64,000 nucleotides of DNA from Ktedonobacteria bacterium brp13. Its GTDB lineage: Bacteria > Chloroflexota > Ktedonobacteria > Ktedonobacterales > Ktedonobacteraceae. The notes below the pieces were generated by a model. It was given only the letters and a program-made list of their open reading frames with translations, made no database searches and was not told the DNA's origin. A program made the position numbers and the translations under genes. Location: contig AP024096.1 in assembly GCA_015099395.1 (NCBI GenBank), positions 5,332,001-5,396,000 on the forward strand, given 5' to 3'. Below, piece by piece: positions 18,636 through 26,397 of the stretch; the first letter of the stretch is position 1; each line of letters opens with the position of its first letter.

Positions 18636-18680
18636 AAGAATCCCTCCGTCGCTGTAACGACAGAGGGATTCTTGTTTCTG
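18636..18680 (+). terminator. Rho-independent terminator after cydC
   Basis: AAGAATCCCTC (18636-18646) pairs with GAGGGATTCTT (18663-18673), with an inner CGTCG/CGAC extension, followed by GTTTCTG. Confidence 0.75.
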
Positions 18681-18808
18681 CTCTATAACACCCTAAGGGT
18701 CCTGATAGCCGCCCACTTTATTGGCATACTGACCGCTAACACGCACAGTGTGGATGATACAATGGAGTCAAACAATAGTTGCTATTGTCATTTCAATAAT
18801 CACGTTTA

Positions 18809-18837
18809 TTGACGTATACAGTAAATACTCATAGAAT
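18809..18837 (+). promoter_or_regulatory. Predicted sigma-70 type promoter for the amidase gene
   Basis: TTGACG at 18809-18814 and TAGAAT at 18832-18837 are separated by 17 bases. The predicted transcript start is only about a dozen bases before the ATG at 18857, so the leader would be very short. Confidence 0.5.
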
Positions 18838-18856
18838 CTGATAGAGGGCTGGTGAC

Positions 18857-20317
18857 ATGCAAAACAGACTGCAATACTCATCAATACGCGAAGCAGCAGA
18901 AGATCTGCACTCAGGTATCGTCACACCGACCGAGTTACTACTAGAGACCTTTGAGCAAATTGAACAGGATGATCAAGTAATCAACGCCTTTACCACAGTA
19001 ACGCGCGAACAGGCACTGAGAGACGCCGAGCAGGCAGAGAAAGAGCTACGCACAGGTCTCTATCGCAGTCCACTCCATGGCATACCAATCGCTATCAAAG
19101 ATCTGATAGCGGTCAAAGGGGTACGGACAACCGCAGGCTCACAGGTATTGGCCGACCACATAGCGCAGGAAGATGCAGCGGTCATCGAACAACTGCGCAA
19201 GAGTGGAGCAATCATCGTCGGCAAAACGAACCTGTTCGAGTTCGCTTATGGACCCTACTCGCCCCCAACGCGCAATCCATGGGATCACAGCAAAACAACG
19301 GGTGGCTCAAGCGGCGGCTCAGCGGCAGCGATCGCCGCAGGCATGAGTCTGGGCGCAATTGGGACAGACACCGGCGGCTCCATACGTATTCCAGCCGCCT
19401 GCTGTGGCATTACTGGCCTCAAACCAACCTATGGACGTGTTAGCTGTTATGGTGTCATCCCCCTCAGCTGGTCGCTAGACCATGTCGGACCCATGGGCAG
19501 AAACGCAGAAGATTGCGCCATCATCTTTGACGCCATTGCAAAATACGATCCGCGGGACCCCAATAGCGTCGCCGGTCCATCGAGCGCGACCGAACGCACC
19601 ACAGCGGGCTTGATCGGTGGCGTCGAGGGACAAGGACCCCTCTCATTGCAGGGATTAAAACTTGGAGTTCCACAAGAAGACTTTATTGGACCCCTGGACC
19701 CAGAGGTCCGTCAGGCCTGGAAAGCCTCCTTGCACGTATTAGAAGAAGAAGGAGCTGAGATCGTCAACGTCGAACTACCCCGACCGACCATGGAGCTCTA
19801 CCGGGCCATCCAGAAGCCGGAAGCAGCTCTGGCCCATCGCCAGCAGCACTGGTATCCAGAACGTAGTGAACTCTATGGCGATCTGGTCAGAACACGTTTA
19901 CAAGAAGGGGAACAGATTCCTGCTATCGACTATCTCAAGGCATTGCACGACCGCCGTATTCTCTCAGGGACGCTGCGTAGCCTCCTACAGAGAGTGAACG
20001 CCTTCGTACTACCTACTATACCGGTACCGGCCATCCCTGCCGAACAGGCTGGACAAGAGATCATCATAGAAGGAATACGCGAAGAGGCGACCACCGCCTA
20101 TCTACGGCTCACCATGCCCTTCAATCTCACAGGTCTACCAGCCATCTCACTGCCCTGCGGTTTTAGTAGCCAGGGACTCCCCATTGGCTTGCAGATAGCC
20201 GGTCGCCTCTTTGAAGAAGCAACTGTCCTGCGTATCGCCAATGCCTATCAACAGTTAACTGATTGGCACCGACGCCCATTACCAACACAGTCTTCATCCG
20301 AACACCAACGCGACTAA
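18857..20317 (+). CDS. Amidase (amidase-signature family, GatA-like)
   Basis: 486 residues. The Ser-cisSer-Lys triad is present: Lys in IAIKDL (about residue 81), cis-Ser in TTGGSSGGSAAA (about 155-160) and nucleophile Ser in GTDTGGSIRIPA (about 178). The family hydrolyses carboxamides; GatA uses the same fold in Asp/Glu-tRNA amidotransferase. No gatB or gatC lies nearby and residues 245-270 contain a short extra loop, so a stand-alone amidase is preferred over GatA. The gene is single, with a predicted promoter directly upstream. The substrate cannot be predicted. Confidence 0.9.
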   Translation: MQNRLQYSSIREAAEDLHSGIVTPTELLLETFEQIEQDDQVINAFTTVTREQALRDAEQAEKELRTGLYRSPLHGIPIAIKDLIAVKGVRTTAGSQVLADHIAQEDAAVIEQLRKSGAIIVGKTNLFEFAYGPYSPPTRNPWDHSKTTGGSSGGSAAAIAAGMSLGAIGTDTGGSIRIPAACCGITGLKPTYGRVSCYGVIPLSWSLDHVGPMGRNAEDCAIIFDAIAKYDPRDPNSVAGPSSATERTTAGLIGGVEGQGPLSLQGLKLGVPQEDFIGPLDPEVRQAWKASLHVLEEEGAEIVNVELPRPTMELYRAIQKPEAALAHRQQHWYPERSELYGDLVRTRLQEGEQIPAIDYLKALHDRRILSGTLRSLLQRVNAFVLPTIPVPAIPAEQAGQEIIIEGIREEATTAYLRLTMPFNLTGLPAISLPCGFSSQGLPIGLQIAGRLFEEATVLRIANAYQQLTDWHRRPLPTQSSSEHQRD

Positions 20318-20500
20318 GATCGCTCGTGTTCGGACCAATGATCATAATGAAGTGAAAGAGTGTTGTATCACCATGCATAATGAAGCGCTATAAAGAGAAA
20401 AGCATAGCAATTACAGGAATGAAGTAATATGCTATCTCATATATTTATGCGCATTCTAAAGTATTCCGTGCTATAGCAGGCCATATAAAGGAGTAATACA

Positions 20501-21352
20501 ATGCAAGATGAATTGCGCACAAAAGCAACTGATAAAGAGTTTCTGCTTTCAATCATAGACAACAATTTTGAATTGCCCTCTAATATTGATGCCTATACCT
20601 TCGCACAAGCGTTGCTCCCTAATTTTGGCTCGACAGATAGCGAGCTGCGTGACGATCTCAGCTATATGGTATTGGCACGCGGAATTATCGACAAACAGCT
20701 CCTCAGTCAGGAGCGACTCGGCAATCTACTCGAGACCGTACTGGACGACCAGCATCTCTTCTATCGGCTGGGGAGTACCGCGACAGACGCAATATTTATG
20801 CGTAGCTTCTCCAATCTGATTATCGCCGCACTCCTCTTCAATGACGAGCGCAATCCTGCCTTTGACGAGACAACCATCCAGAGCATAAAACGTAGACTCT
20901 TACAATACGCAGAACAAGAGAAGGACTGGCGCGGCTATATCGAGGGGAAGGGCTGGGCACATGCCCTGGCACATCTCTCAGACGCCCTGGATGAATGTGC
21001 GCAACATCCTCATATGGTAGAGAGCGACCGCAAGGAGATCATGCAACAGATCAGCAAACTGGCAAGCTTGCCAAGGGCATTATATAACGAAGAAGACATC
21101 CGGCTGGCCAAGGTCCCCTACCATATTATCCTGGGGCATCAGGTCAACGAAGACTTTATCGAAAGCTGGCTTGAAACCTGCACACCTACGCGAGACACCG
21201 ACGTCATATCCTGGACTCGCGTCACCAACAGTAAAAACTTCCTGCGCAGCCTCTACTTCCTACTTTACTGGGACAGCACCGGAGCCGTCCTCGCCGACCA
21301 GATAGCGGACCAACTCAAACATCTGGATGAGGTCTACCTGGAGCGACGCTAA
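20501..21352 (+). CDS. DUF2785 family protein
   Basis: 283 residues, all-helical by composition. Diagnostic segments are IFMRSFSNLIIAALL, then QEKDWRGYIEGKGWAHALAHLSDALDE (here abbreviated; about residues 143-170), matching the FxRSFSxL and EKDxRGYxxxKGWAHAxAHxxD pattern of DUF2785. The conserved His/Asp residues suggest a metal or catalytic site, but no function is established for the family. A good ribosome site (AAAGGAG) precedes the ATG. It stands alone upstream of the tRNA gene on the same strand. Confidence 0.85.
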   Translation: MQDELRTKATDKEFLLSIIDNNFELPSNIDAYTFAQALLPNFGSTDSELRDDLSYMVLARGIIDKQLLSQERLGNLLETVLDDQHLFYRLGSTATDAIFMRSFSNLIIAALLFNDERNPAFDETTIQSIKRRLLQYAEQEKDWRGYIEGKGWAHALAHLSDALDECAQHPHMVESDRKEIMQQISKLASLPRALYNEEDIRLAKVPYHIILGHQVNEDFIESWLETCTPTRDTDVISWTRVTNSKNFLRSLYFLLYWDSTGAVLADQIADQLKHLDEVYLERR

Positions 21353-21519
21353 TATCCATAGTCATGCAGAAATGTCATACTCGTGGCTAGAAATATGTTA
21401 CGACTCTCTGTTGTGTAGAGATTGTCAGGGTAGAACAGTAATGAGCAGTGCGGGACCTCCGCACTCTCACGGCTTTCAATAACCAGTAAAAATCCATGTA
21501 AATTCAGCCTGAAAATAGC

Positions 21520-21548
21520 TTGACAACGGAAAGCAAGAGATGTATAAT
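21520..21548 (+). promoter_or_regulatory. Consensus sigma-70 promoter of the tRNA-Thr gene
   Basis: TTGACA (21520-21525), a 17-base spacer and TATAAT (21543-21548) match both consensus hexamers perfectly. The tRNA starts 33 bases after the -10 box. It is the best promoter in the window. Confidence 0.9.
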
Positions 21549-21580
21549 CCCCCTCGTAGTCACGAACGACGACACAACAA

Positions 21581-21652
21581 GCCGGTGTAGCTCAGGGGTA
21601 GAGCAGCTGTTTTGTAAACAGCTGGCCGGGGGTTCAAATCCCTCCACCGGCT
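21581..21652 (+). tRNA. tRNA-Thr (anticodon TGT)
   Basis: A 72-base cloverleaf: acceptor GCCGGTG pairs with CACCGGC, a D-arm with CTCAGGGGTAGAG, anticodon stem GCTGT/ACAGC around loop TTTGTAA (anticodon TGT, reading ACA threonine codons), and a T-arm GGGGG-TTCAAAT-CCCTC with one wobble. The discriminator is T and the CCA end is not encoded. It has its own consensus promoter and a strong terminator and borders an AT-rich island, so it is a plausible integration site, although no second copy of its 3' end is visible in the window. Confidence 0.97.
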
Positions 21653-21683
21653 CTAGAAGAAGAAAAACAATGCGAAAGCAACA

Positions 21684-21750
21684 AATAAGCCGTTTCAGAG
21701 GGTCTCGATAGTCAGAGACAAAACCACTGAAACGGCTTATTTTTTTAATA
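21684..21750 (+). terminator. Rho-independent terminator after tRNA-Thr
   Basis: AATAAGCCGTTTCAG (21684-21698) pairs perfectly with CTGAAACGGCTTATT (21728-21742), followed by a run of Ts. A nested hairpin (GTCTC/GAGAC) fills the loop. It is strong for a single tRNA transcript. Confidence 0.85.
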
Positions 21751-22020
21751 ACTTCAGGTCTACAACGGACCAGAAAACATGAGATAGTTAACCTTTTTAC
21801 TCTGATTTTTTTCCCTTAAATCCATCCTTCAACCTCTGAAATCTAGCTGTTAGTTCAAGTAGAGCTAGCAGAAAACCGTTTTGTCTAGAGGATGAGAGTA
21901 AAACGTCAAAACTTGCTGCTGATAGTAAGTTAACAGCAGGGAGGAATGCACTACTTAGAGCAGTGCATTTGAACTTATGCATGATAAAATTAGCAGAGTG
22001 CTTATATAATTAATAGTTTC

Positions 22021-22569
22021 TCATCTAAATGGGGGTATATCTCTAGGCAATCCCACACGTGAAAAAAAGTTTCCGAATGCGTGAGACATTTGCTCTCGAT
22101 AGGGTGATAGAAGCCTTAATCGTTTCCCTTGAGATTCGGCAAATTGTATCAAAAACAGGTAAGGAACTGTAAATGTCGTGCGAAAATCTATAATCTTGAT
22201 TCCTGATGACATGCCATCTAGAATACAATTATTTAGCATATGGAGATTTCGTGTATCACCTCTTCTAATTTTTTCATATTCCTTCTTGGAACGAAACTGA
22301 CTATATTTATCGCTAAGTTCTTCTAAAGACCAGTATGGACAAGCAACAACATACTCAATTTTTCCGTGTCCAAGATCACACGATTGGCTCATCACTACAA
22401 TGTCATAAGTGTATTGATTGGCATTGATTTGATAAGTTCGATCTGACTCTGGATCTTCAACCACATTTACGCTATATTCAGGAACATATACAGGGCAATT
22501 CTCTATCAAGTCCCCTTGCTCAAGATCTTGCCCTTCTACTATCTCATACCAAGAATCATCTTTTGCCAC
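22021..22569 (-). CDS. Conserved hypothetical protein, third gene of the TIGR04255 cassette
   Basis: 182 residues from a GTG with GAGGAG seven bases upstream. Visible conserved-looking blocks are VVMSQSCDLGHGK (about residue 58), LHMLNNCILDG, a DFRTTFTVPYLFL strand, RLRLLSPYREQMSHAFGNFF and GLPRDIPPF at the C-terminus. I recall uncharacterised proteins with the same blocks next to TIGR04255 genes, but no function is known to me. SQSCDL with nearby Cys and His could be a metal or catalytic site (inference). It lies 22 bases after the 137-residue gene and closes the operon. Low G+C compared with flanking core genes suggests acquisition. Confidence 0.7.
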   Translation of the reverse strand: MAKDDSWYEIVEGQDLEQGDLIENCPVYVPEYSVNVVEDPESDRTYQINANQYTYDIVVMSQSCDLGHGKIEYVVACPYWSLEELSDKYSQFRSKKEYEKIRRGDTRNLHMLNNCILDGMSSGIKIIDFRTTFTVPYLFLIQFAESQGKRLRLLSPYREQMSHAFGNFFSRVGLPRDIPPFR

Positions 22570-22591
22570 TTGGCATCTCCTCAGACTACAG

Positions 22592-23005
22592 TTACTCTTC
22601 TGCTAATTCATCGAAATCGAAGTCTGGAAGTGGTCCTCTCCCCATTCGCTTAACGTTCATAATGACATGCTTAACCGTATGTGGAGGCATATCAATTAAA
22701 GAACTTTGTCCTCGATATCGACCCTGAGCAAAAGAAGATGCTAACTGTAGCTTTAACCTTATAGAAGAGATAGGTGTCTGAGAGAGTGACTGAATAATTT
22801 TGTTAAAAGACACACCCATTGACCTCGCTTGATTATTAAGTGGGACCTCAGCAATAGATGACTCATATTGATCTAGAGAAGATGAAATGTTGGAGACTGC
22901 TCTTTCCCCAACGCCAGTCCACTGTGTACCAGATAGGGTTCTTGAAATTGGCTTAAAAGATATATAACTACTATCTCTCAATTCTAATGTTCCTGCTCTA
23001 CTCAT
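22592..23005 (-). CDS. Small hypothetical protein, second gene of the TIGR04255 cassette
   Basis: 137 residues, no recognised family. The N-terminal 75 residues are polar with Ser/Thr-rich stretches; the C-terminus ends in an acidic DFDFDELAEE tail. No signal peptide or membrane helix is present. Its ATG overlaps the stop of the TIGR04255 gene by four bases, indicating coupled translation, and the next gene follows after 22 bases. The tight arrangement implies a functional unit, possibly an adaptor between its two neighbours (inference). Confidence 0.65.
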   Translation of the reverse strand: MSRAGTLELRDSSYISFKPISRTLSGTQWTGVGERAVSNISSSLDQYESSIAEVPLNNQARSMGVSFNKIIQSLSQTPISSIRLKLQLASSFAQGRYRGQSSLIDMPPHTVKHVIMNVKRMGRGPLPDFDFDELAEE

Positions 23006-23742
23006 TTGTTCACCTCTCCGAAAATCTCACTATGCGTCTTTTCAGTAAAAGATGCGGTGAATGCTTCTTCAATATGTTCATGCGCAGCTTCTAACCAATC
23101 AATGATATGGGCGTCAGAAGGTATTGCATCGCTCAAGCTATACATATTTAAATCTAGTACATAAGCAGAACTATTTTCCAACTTAGGAATTATTGTTCCG
23201 AAAGTAATCCGTAATGCACTGGATGGAGATGTATAGGGTATATCCACATTAAGCAAAAATGAGGGAAATATTTGAGGGATAGGAGCAGGAACCTGGGGCA
23301 ATACTGAAAAGTATTCCTCAAGCTCAGCTTCGTTAAGAGGTATTTCTACATGATTTATATAACGTAATGCTACACTTATTAATCCTGAGGGATGCGCAGC
23401 TTTTTGGTAAGCATGTAGGTATTCAAATATATGCTCTTTGAAGTCTATCCAACTATTATAAGGGGGAAGTAGATGAATTGACAAAGAATCCGGTGCAATC
23501 TGTATGACTACATTACGTGCCTCATTGGAAAATTGCAGTTTGGGTATAGATTGCTGAATAAATTGACCTTGATCTTGATCAATTTTTGTTTCAATTGTAT
23601 TAAGCTGCTCTTTATACGGAAAGCTATCTCGTATCTCTTCGTAGAAAAGTCCTGGAATGGTCCAATCCCACGGCTGCAAACTAGAAAATTTGAAATCGCA
23701 TACAGCTTCTATCAAAGGAGGCTTCATATAAGTTCTTGCCAT
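23002..23742 (-). CDS. TIGR04255 family protein, first gene of the cassette
   Basis: 246 residues from the ATG at 23742, chosen because TGGAG lies nine bases upstream; an in-frame ATG at 23757 has no ribosome site. The start MARTYMKPPLIEAVCDFKFS is the family opening (PPIxEA...F). VALRYINHVEIP and the C-terminal DAHIIDWLEAAHEHIEEAF helix, ending in a FTEKTHSEIFG block, also match TIGR04255. The family is widespread in variable islands and has no proven biochemical role. It leads an operon of three overlapping or closely spaced genes in an AT-rich island next to tRNA-Thr, an arrangement seen for defence or conflict modules, so that role is possible but unproven. Confidence 0.8.
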   Translation of the reverse strand: MARTYMKPPLIEAVCDFKFSSLQPWDWTIPGLFYEEIRDSFPYKEQLNTIETKIDQDQGQFIQQSIPKLQFSNEARNVVIQIAPDSLSIHLLPPYNSWIDFKEHIFEYLHAYQKAAHPSGLISVALRYINHVEIPLNEAELEEYFSVLPQVPAPIPQIFPSFLLNVDIPYTSPSSALRITFGTIIPKLENSSAYVLDLNMYSLSDAIPSDAHIIDWLEAAHEHIEEAFTASFTEKTHSEIFGEVNK

Positions 23743-24292
23743 GCCATTCCACTCCATTGTCTTTACAATCTAAGCCTTCATCAAGATCAGTATAGCATAC
23801 TTTTAAAGCTAAGCCCGCTACTTCAAATAAGAACAAACCACTTACATAATCAGCTAATTTTCACTGATTTGATGCCGATATTTGACTCCTCCATACTCCA
23901 CGACCGCATCTATCTTCCTTTGTGTTCCTCAAGAAAGCTCAATAACGTGACCTCTTCCTTAAAGTATAATCACATATACTAGAGCAACTACAATACTGAC
24001 GTTACTACTTATTTTATCTTGAAGAACAGTAGTAGTAAAAAGAGGTAGTCTATAATACACGATAAGTAGCTGCTGATATACGTAGAGGGCTACATTGAGG
24101 GTATACATGGAGAACAGCAGTTTGTTTCTTTAAAGTCGCTCACCAATGACGATCCAGAGCTCACCTTTATTCAATTTAATTATATGCAAGTAACTATCCA
24201 CACATAAAAAGGTTCACTATTCATGTCAGGGGCGACATGAATAGGTAACGCAATTTATCTTATAATAGTTTTGACTGCTCTCTGCAAAGCAG
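23743..24292. other. AT-rich spacer with a possible coding remnant
   Basis: About 550 bases without a complete gene. From about 24076 to 24205 the plus strand can be read without a stop as a protein-like stretch containing GYIEGIHGEQQFVSLKSL and FIQFNYMQV, but it has a stop just upstream and no start with a ribosome site. It may be a decayed gene fragment. The promoter of the cassette should lie near 23750-23850. Confidence 0.3.
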
Positions 24293-24514
24293 TTAGCCTA
24301 CTACTTCTTGATAGAGTTTAGCCATGATACCCTCGGCTTGTTGTACTCCTACAAGATCTTCCAGTTGATCTTGATAGTCACCGAGGGCATCATATTTGTG
24401 AGCAATGAATTCGTGTTTCGCGGTGCCACACGCCAATCCCGTTAAGCCCTGGCGCATCGCTGTGAGTTCCTCGGCTATCTGTACACGCAATTGCGCTACT
24501 TCACTGCCGGCCAT
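24293..24514 (-). CDS. Small conserved hypothetical protein (73 residues)
   Basis: 73 residues with AAAGGAAG placed ten bases before the ATG on the minus strand. The composition is helical: MAGSEVAQLRVQIAEELTAM, then GLTGLACGTAKHEFIAHKYDALG, and a C-terminal helix. I recall similar 70-residue proteins starting with SEVAQLRxxI and containing GLxGLAxGTAxHxFI in Chloroflexota and other soil bacteria, of unknown function. The heptad-like spacing suggests a small helical bundle. Not cotranscribed with the cassette (500-base gap). Confidence 0.65.
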   Translation of the reverse strand: MAGSEVAQLRVQIAEELTAMRQGLTGLACGTAKHEFIAHKYDALGDYQDQLEDLVGVQQAEGIMAKLYQEVVG

Positions 24515-24781
24515 AGCTGTGTGCTTCCTTTCCTGATAACGTTGCTACAGATGATATATCTGATATATCTGTAAGTAATATTAACTAACTTTGTCCGAAA
24601 TTGGAACACTTTAGGAGAGGCAATAAGAGCAACTATGATACAACTTATCAGCTTCTGACGGTTATATACGATCTTCCGCTAGTATTTGGAACCGTAATGA
24701 CCGCTTTTGGCGTGATGAAAAAGAAGATTCTTCTATGCATTCATCAGTTTGACGATCTAACAGGAAAAAAGGAGTAGACAG

Positions 24782-25462
24782 ATGTGTGGGCGTTTTACGC
24801 TGATACGCGATATTGGCAGCATTGCCAGGGCATTTGATGTACCTGCCCCGGATGCATTCAAAGTTCAGCCACGCTACAATGTGGCACCATCTCAGAATAT
24901 ACTCACGCTCATCCGTGATAAGGATACGACTCCTACCCATCTCGCGCTACTGCGCTGGGGACTGATTCCGGCCTGGGCGAAGGATGAGAGTATTGGTAAT
25001 CGTATGATCAATGCACGCGCCGAGTCACTGGCCGAGAAACCGAGCTTTAAGCGACTTCTGAATAGTAAGCGCTGCCTGATCATCGCTGATGGCTTCTATG
25101 AGTGGAAAAGTGAGCCAGGGAGCAAACACAAGACTCCCATGTATATTACCCTCGAAGATGATGAGCCGTTTACCTTTGCTGGACTCTGGGATACCTGGCA
25201 CAATCCCGTTGGCGAAACGCTACAGACATGTACGATCATCACTACCGATCCCAACGAGGTTATGGCGTCGATCCATAACCGTATGCCGGTTATCATACCC
25301 TCCGTTGCACGTGAGGAATGGTTGGCTCCGCAAAATCACGATACAGCAGCACTGCAACAGCTCTTGCAGCCCTACAGATACTCTGAGATGAAGGTCCGTC
25401 CGGTCTCACGTCTGGTCAATAATACCAGCAATGATAGCGCAGAGGTGTTGCTCGCACAATAG
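24782..25462 (+). CDS. SOS response-associated peptidase (SRAP/YedK/HMCES family)
   Basis: 226 residues, full length. The catalytic Cys2 follows the initiator Met (MCGRFTL). Asn33 in QPRYNVAPS, Glu107 in DGFYEWK and His165 in IHNRMPVI complete the active site known from YedK and HMCES. These proteins form a thiazolidine crosslink with abasic sites in single-stranded DNA, shielding them during replication. AAGGAG lies eight bases before the ATG. It is monocistronic with no visible LexA-type site that I can support. Confidence 0.96.
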   Translation: MCGRFTLIRDIGSIARAFDVPAPDAFKVQPRYNVAPSQNILTLIRDKDTTPTHLALLRWGLIPAWAKDESIGNRMINARAESLAEKPSFKRLLNSKRCLIIADGFYEWKSEPGSKHKTPMYITLEDDEPFTFAGLWDTWHNPVGETLQTCTIITTDPNEVMASIHNRMPVIIPSVAREEWLAPQNHDTAALQQLLQPYRYSEMKVRPVSRLVNNTSNDSAEVLLAQ

Positions 25463-25553
25463 GGTTGCGTCGCCATACATGATGTTATAATACTTCTAGC
25501 CCTATGGGCACATTTACATATAAACATTTGACTTCGGGGAAGGAGTATTTCTC

Positions 25554-26183
25554 ATGGCAATTGCTCCAGGCACAACACTAGCAGACTATGTCTTACCAGC
25601 ACGCGCTAGACGCAGTCAGCAGTTAGTACGTGATGGCATTCTCGTCATCGGCTTCAGTATCGTGGTGGCTTTGAGTGCGCAGGTAGCTATTCCACTACCA
25701 TTTACACCGGTGCCAATTACATTACAGACATTGGCTGTGCTGCTTACAGGTGCGGCATTGGGCAGCAAACGTGGTGGATTAGCAATGCTGCTTTATCTGG
25801 CAGAAGGAGCGGCAGGGCTACCGGTATTTGCGCATGGACTAGGCGGCTTCATTTATCTGGTCGGTACAGATGCTGGTTATCTGTGGGCCTGTCCAATCGC
25901 AGCGCTTGTTGTCGGCTTGCTCTGTGAACGTGGACTGGATCGTAGCTACCTGACGTCACTACTGGCGATGCTGCCAGGGACGATTATCTTCTATGTGCTC
26001 GGCGCAACCTGGTTGGGGATCGTACTGCACCTTACGGTAGCACTGTCGTTTGCCGACGGGATCTCGCCCTTTATCCCAGGCGACCTGCTAAAAATAGTCA
26101 TTGCAGCCGCTCTGGTACCAGCCGCATGGCAAATCATTCGCATGGTGCGACCCGATCTCAAAAACACAAAGGGTACTATCTAA
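25554..26183 (+). CDS. bioY: Biotin transporter BioY
   Basis: 209 residues with about six membrane helices. The family block IPLPFTPVPITLQTLAVLL (about residues 43-61) and GAALGSKRGGLAMLLYLAEG are clear; the usual GGYL segment appears as GTDAGYLW. The C-terminal FIPGDLLKIVIAAALV block is the standard last helix. BioY is the substrate-binding membrane component of energy-coupling factor biotin uptake; it can act alone or with EcfAT, and no ecf genes are adjacent. The N-terminal 25 residues are a basic extension. GGGGAAGGAG precedes the ATG. Confidence 0.93.
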   Translation: MAIAPGTTLADYVLPARARRSQQLVRDGILVIGFSIVVALSAQVAIPLPFTPVPITLQTLAVLLTGAALGSKRGGLAMLLYLAEGAAGLPVFAHGLGGFIYLVGTDAGYLWACPIAALVVGLLCERGLDRSYLTSLLAMLPGTIIFYVLGATWLGIVLHLTVALSFADGISPFIPGDLLKIVIAAALVPAAWQIIRMVRPDLKNTKGTI

Positions 26184-26234
26184 GTAGCTAAGATAGGTAC
26201 AGGAAAGGGTAACACGAGGCGCAAGCCATTGAGC

Positions 26235-26313
26235 GGGAGAGCAGATAGCGTGAATATATTAAATTATATTATATCAAATTTATATAATTTAGATTCACAC
26301 ACGATGCTCTCCC
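26235..26313. terminator. Long AT-rich inverted repeat between convergent genes
   Basis: GGGAGAGCA (26235-26243) pairs perfectly with TGCTCTCCC (26305-26313); inside, GTGAAT pairs with ATTCAC and TAAATTATAT with ATATAATTTA. The result is a stem of nearly 35 pairs with small bulges. Being placed between bioY and the convergent DUF512 gene, it may end transcription in both directions; it could also be a small repeat element. Confidence 0.55.
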
Positions 26314-26397
26314 AATCAGGCCAGCTTACTACTGATCCGAAAACTTGCGTGTGCGAGCACTAGCGACGCCAGTCGCGTTGGTTTTCGGAATAAGATC

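Noticed and set aside
18857-20317. GatA subunit of Asp/Glu-tRNA amidotransferase
   Set aside because: The triad is shared by all amidase-signature enzymes; no gatB or gatC nearby, so only the general family is called.
21797-21982. 61-codon open frame on the minus strand in the island
   Set aside because: No ribosome site upstream of its ATG and composition typical of chance frames; kept as non-coding.
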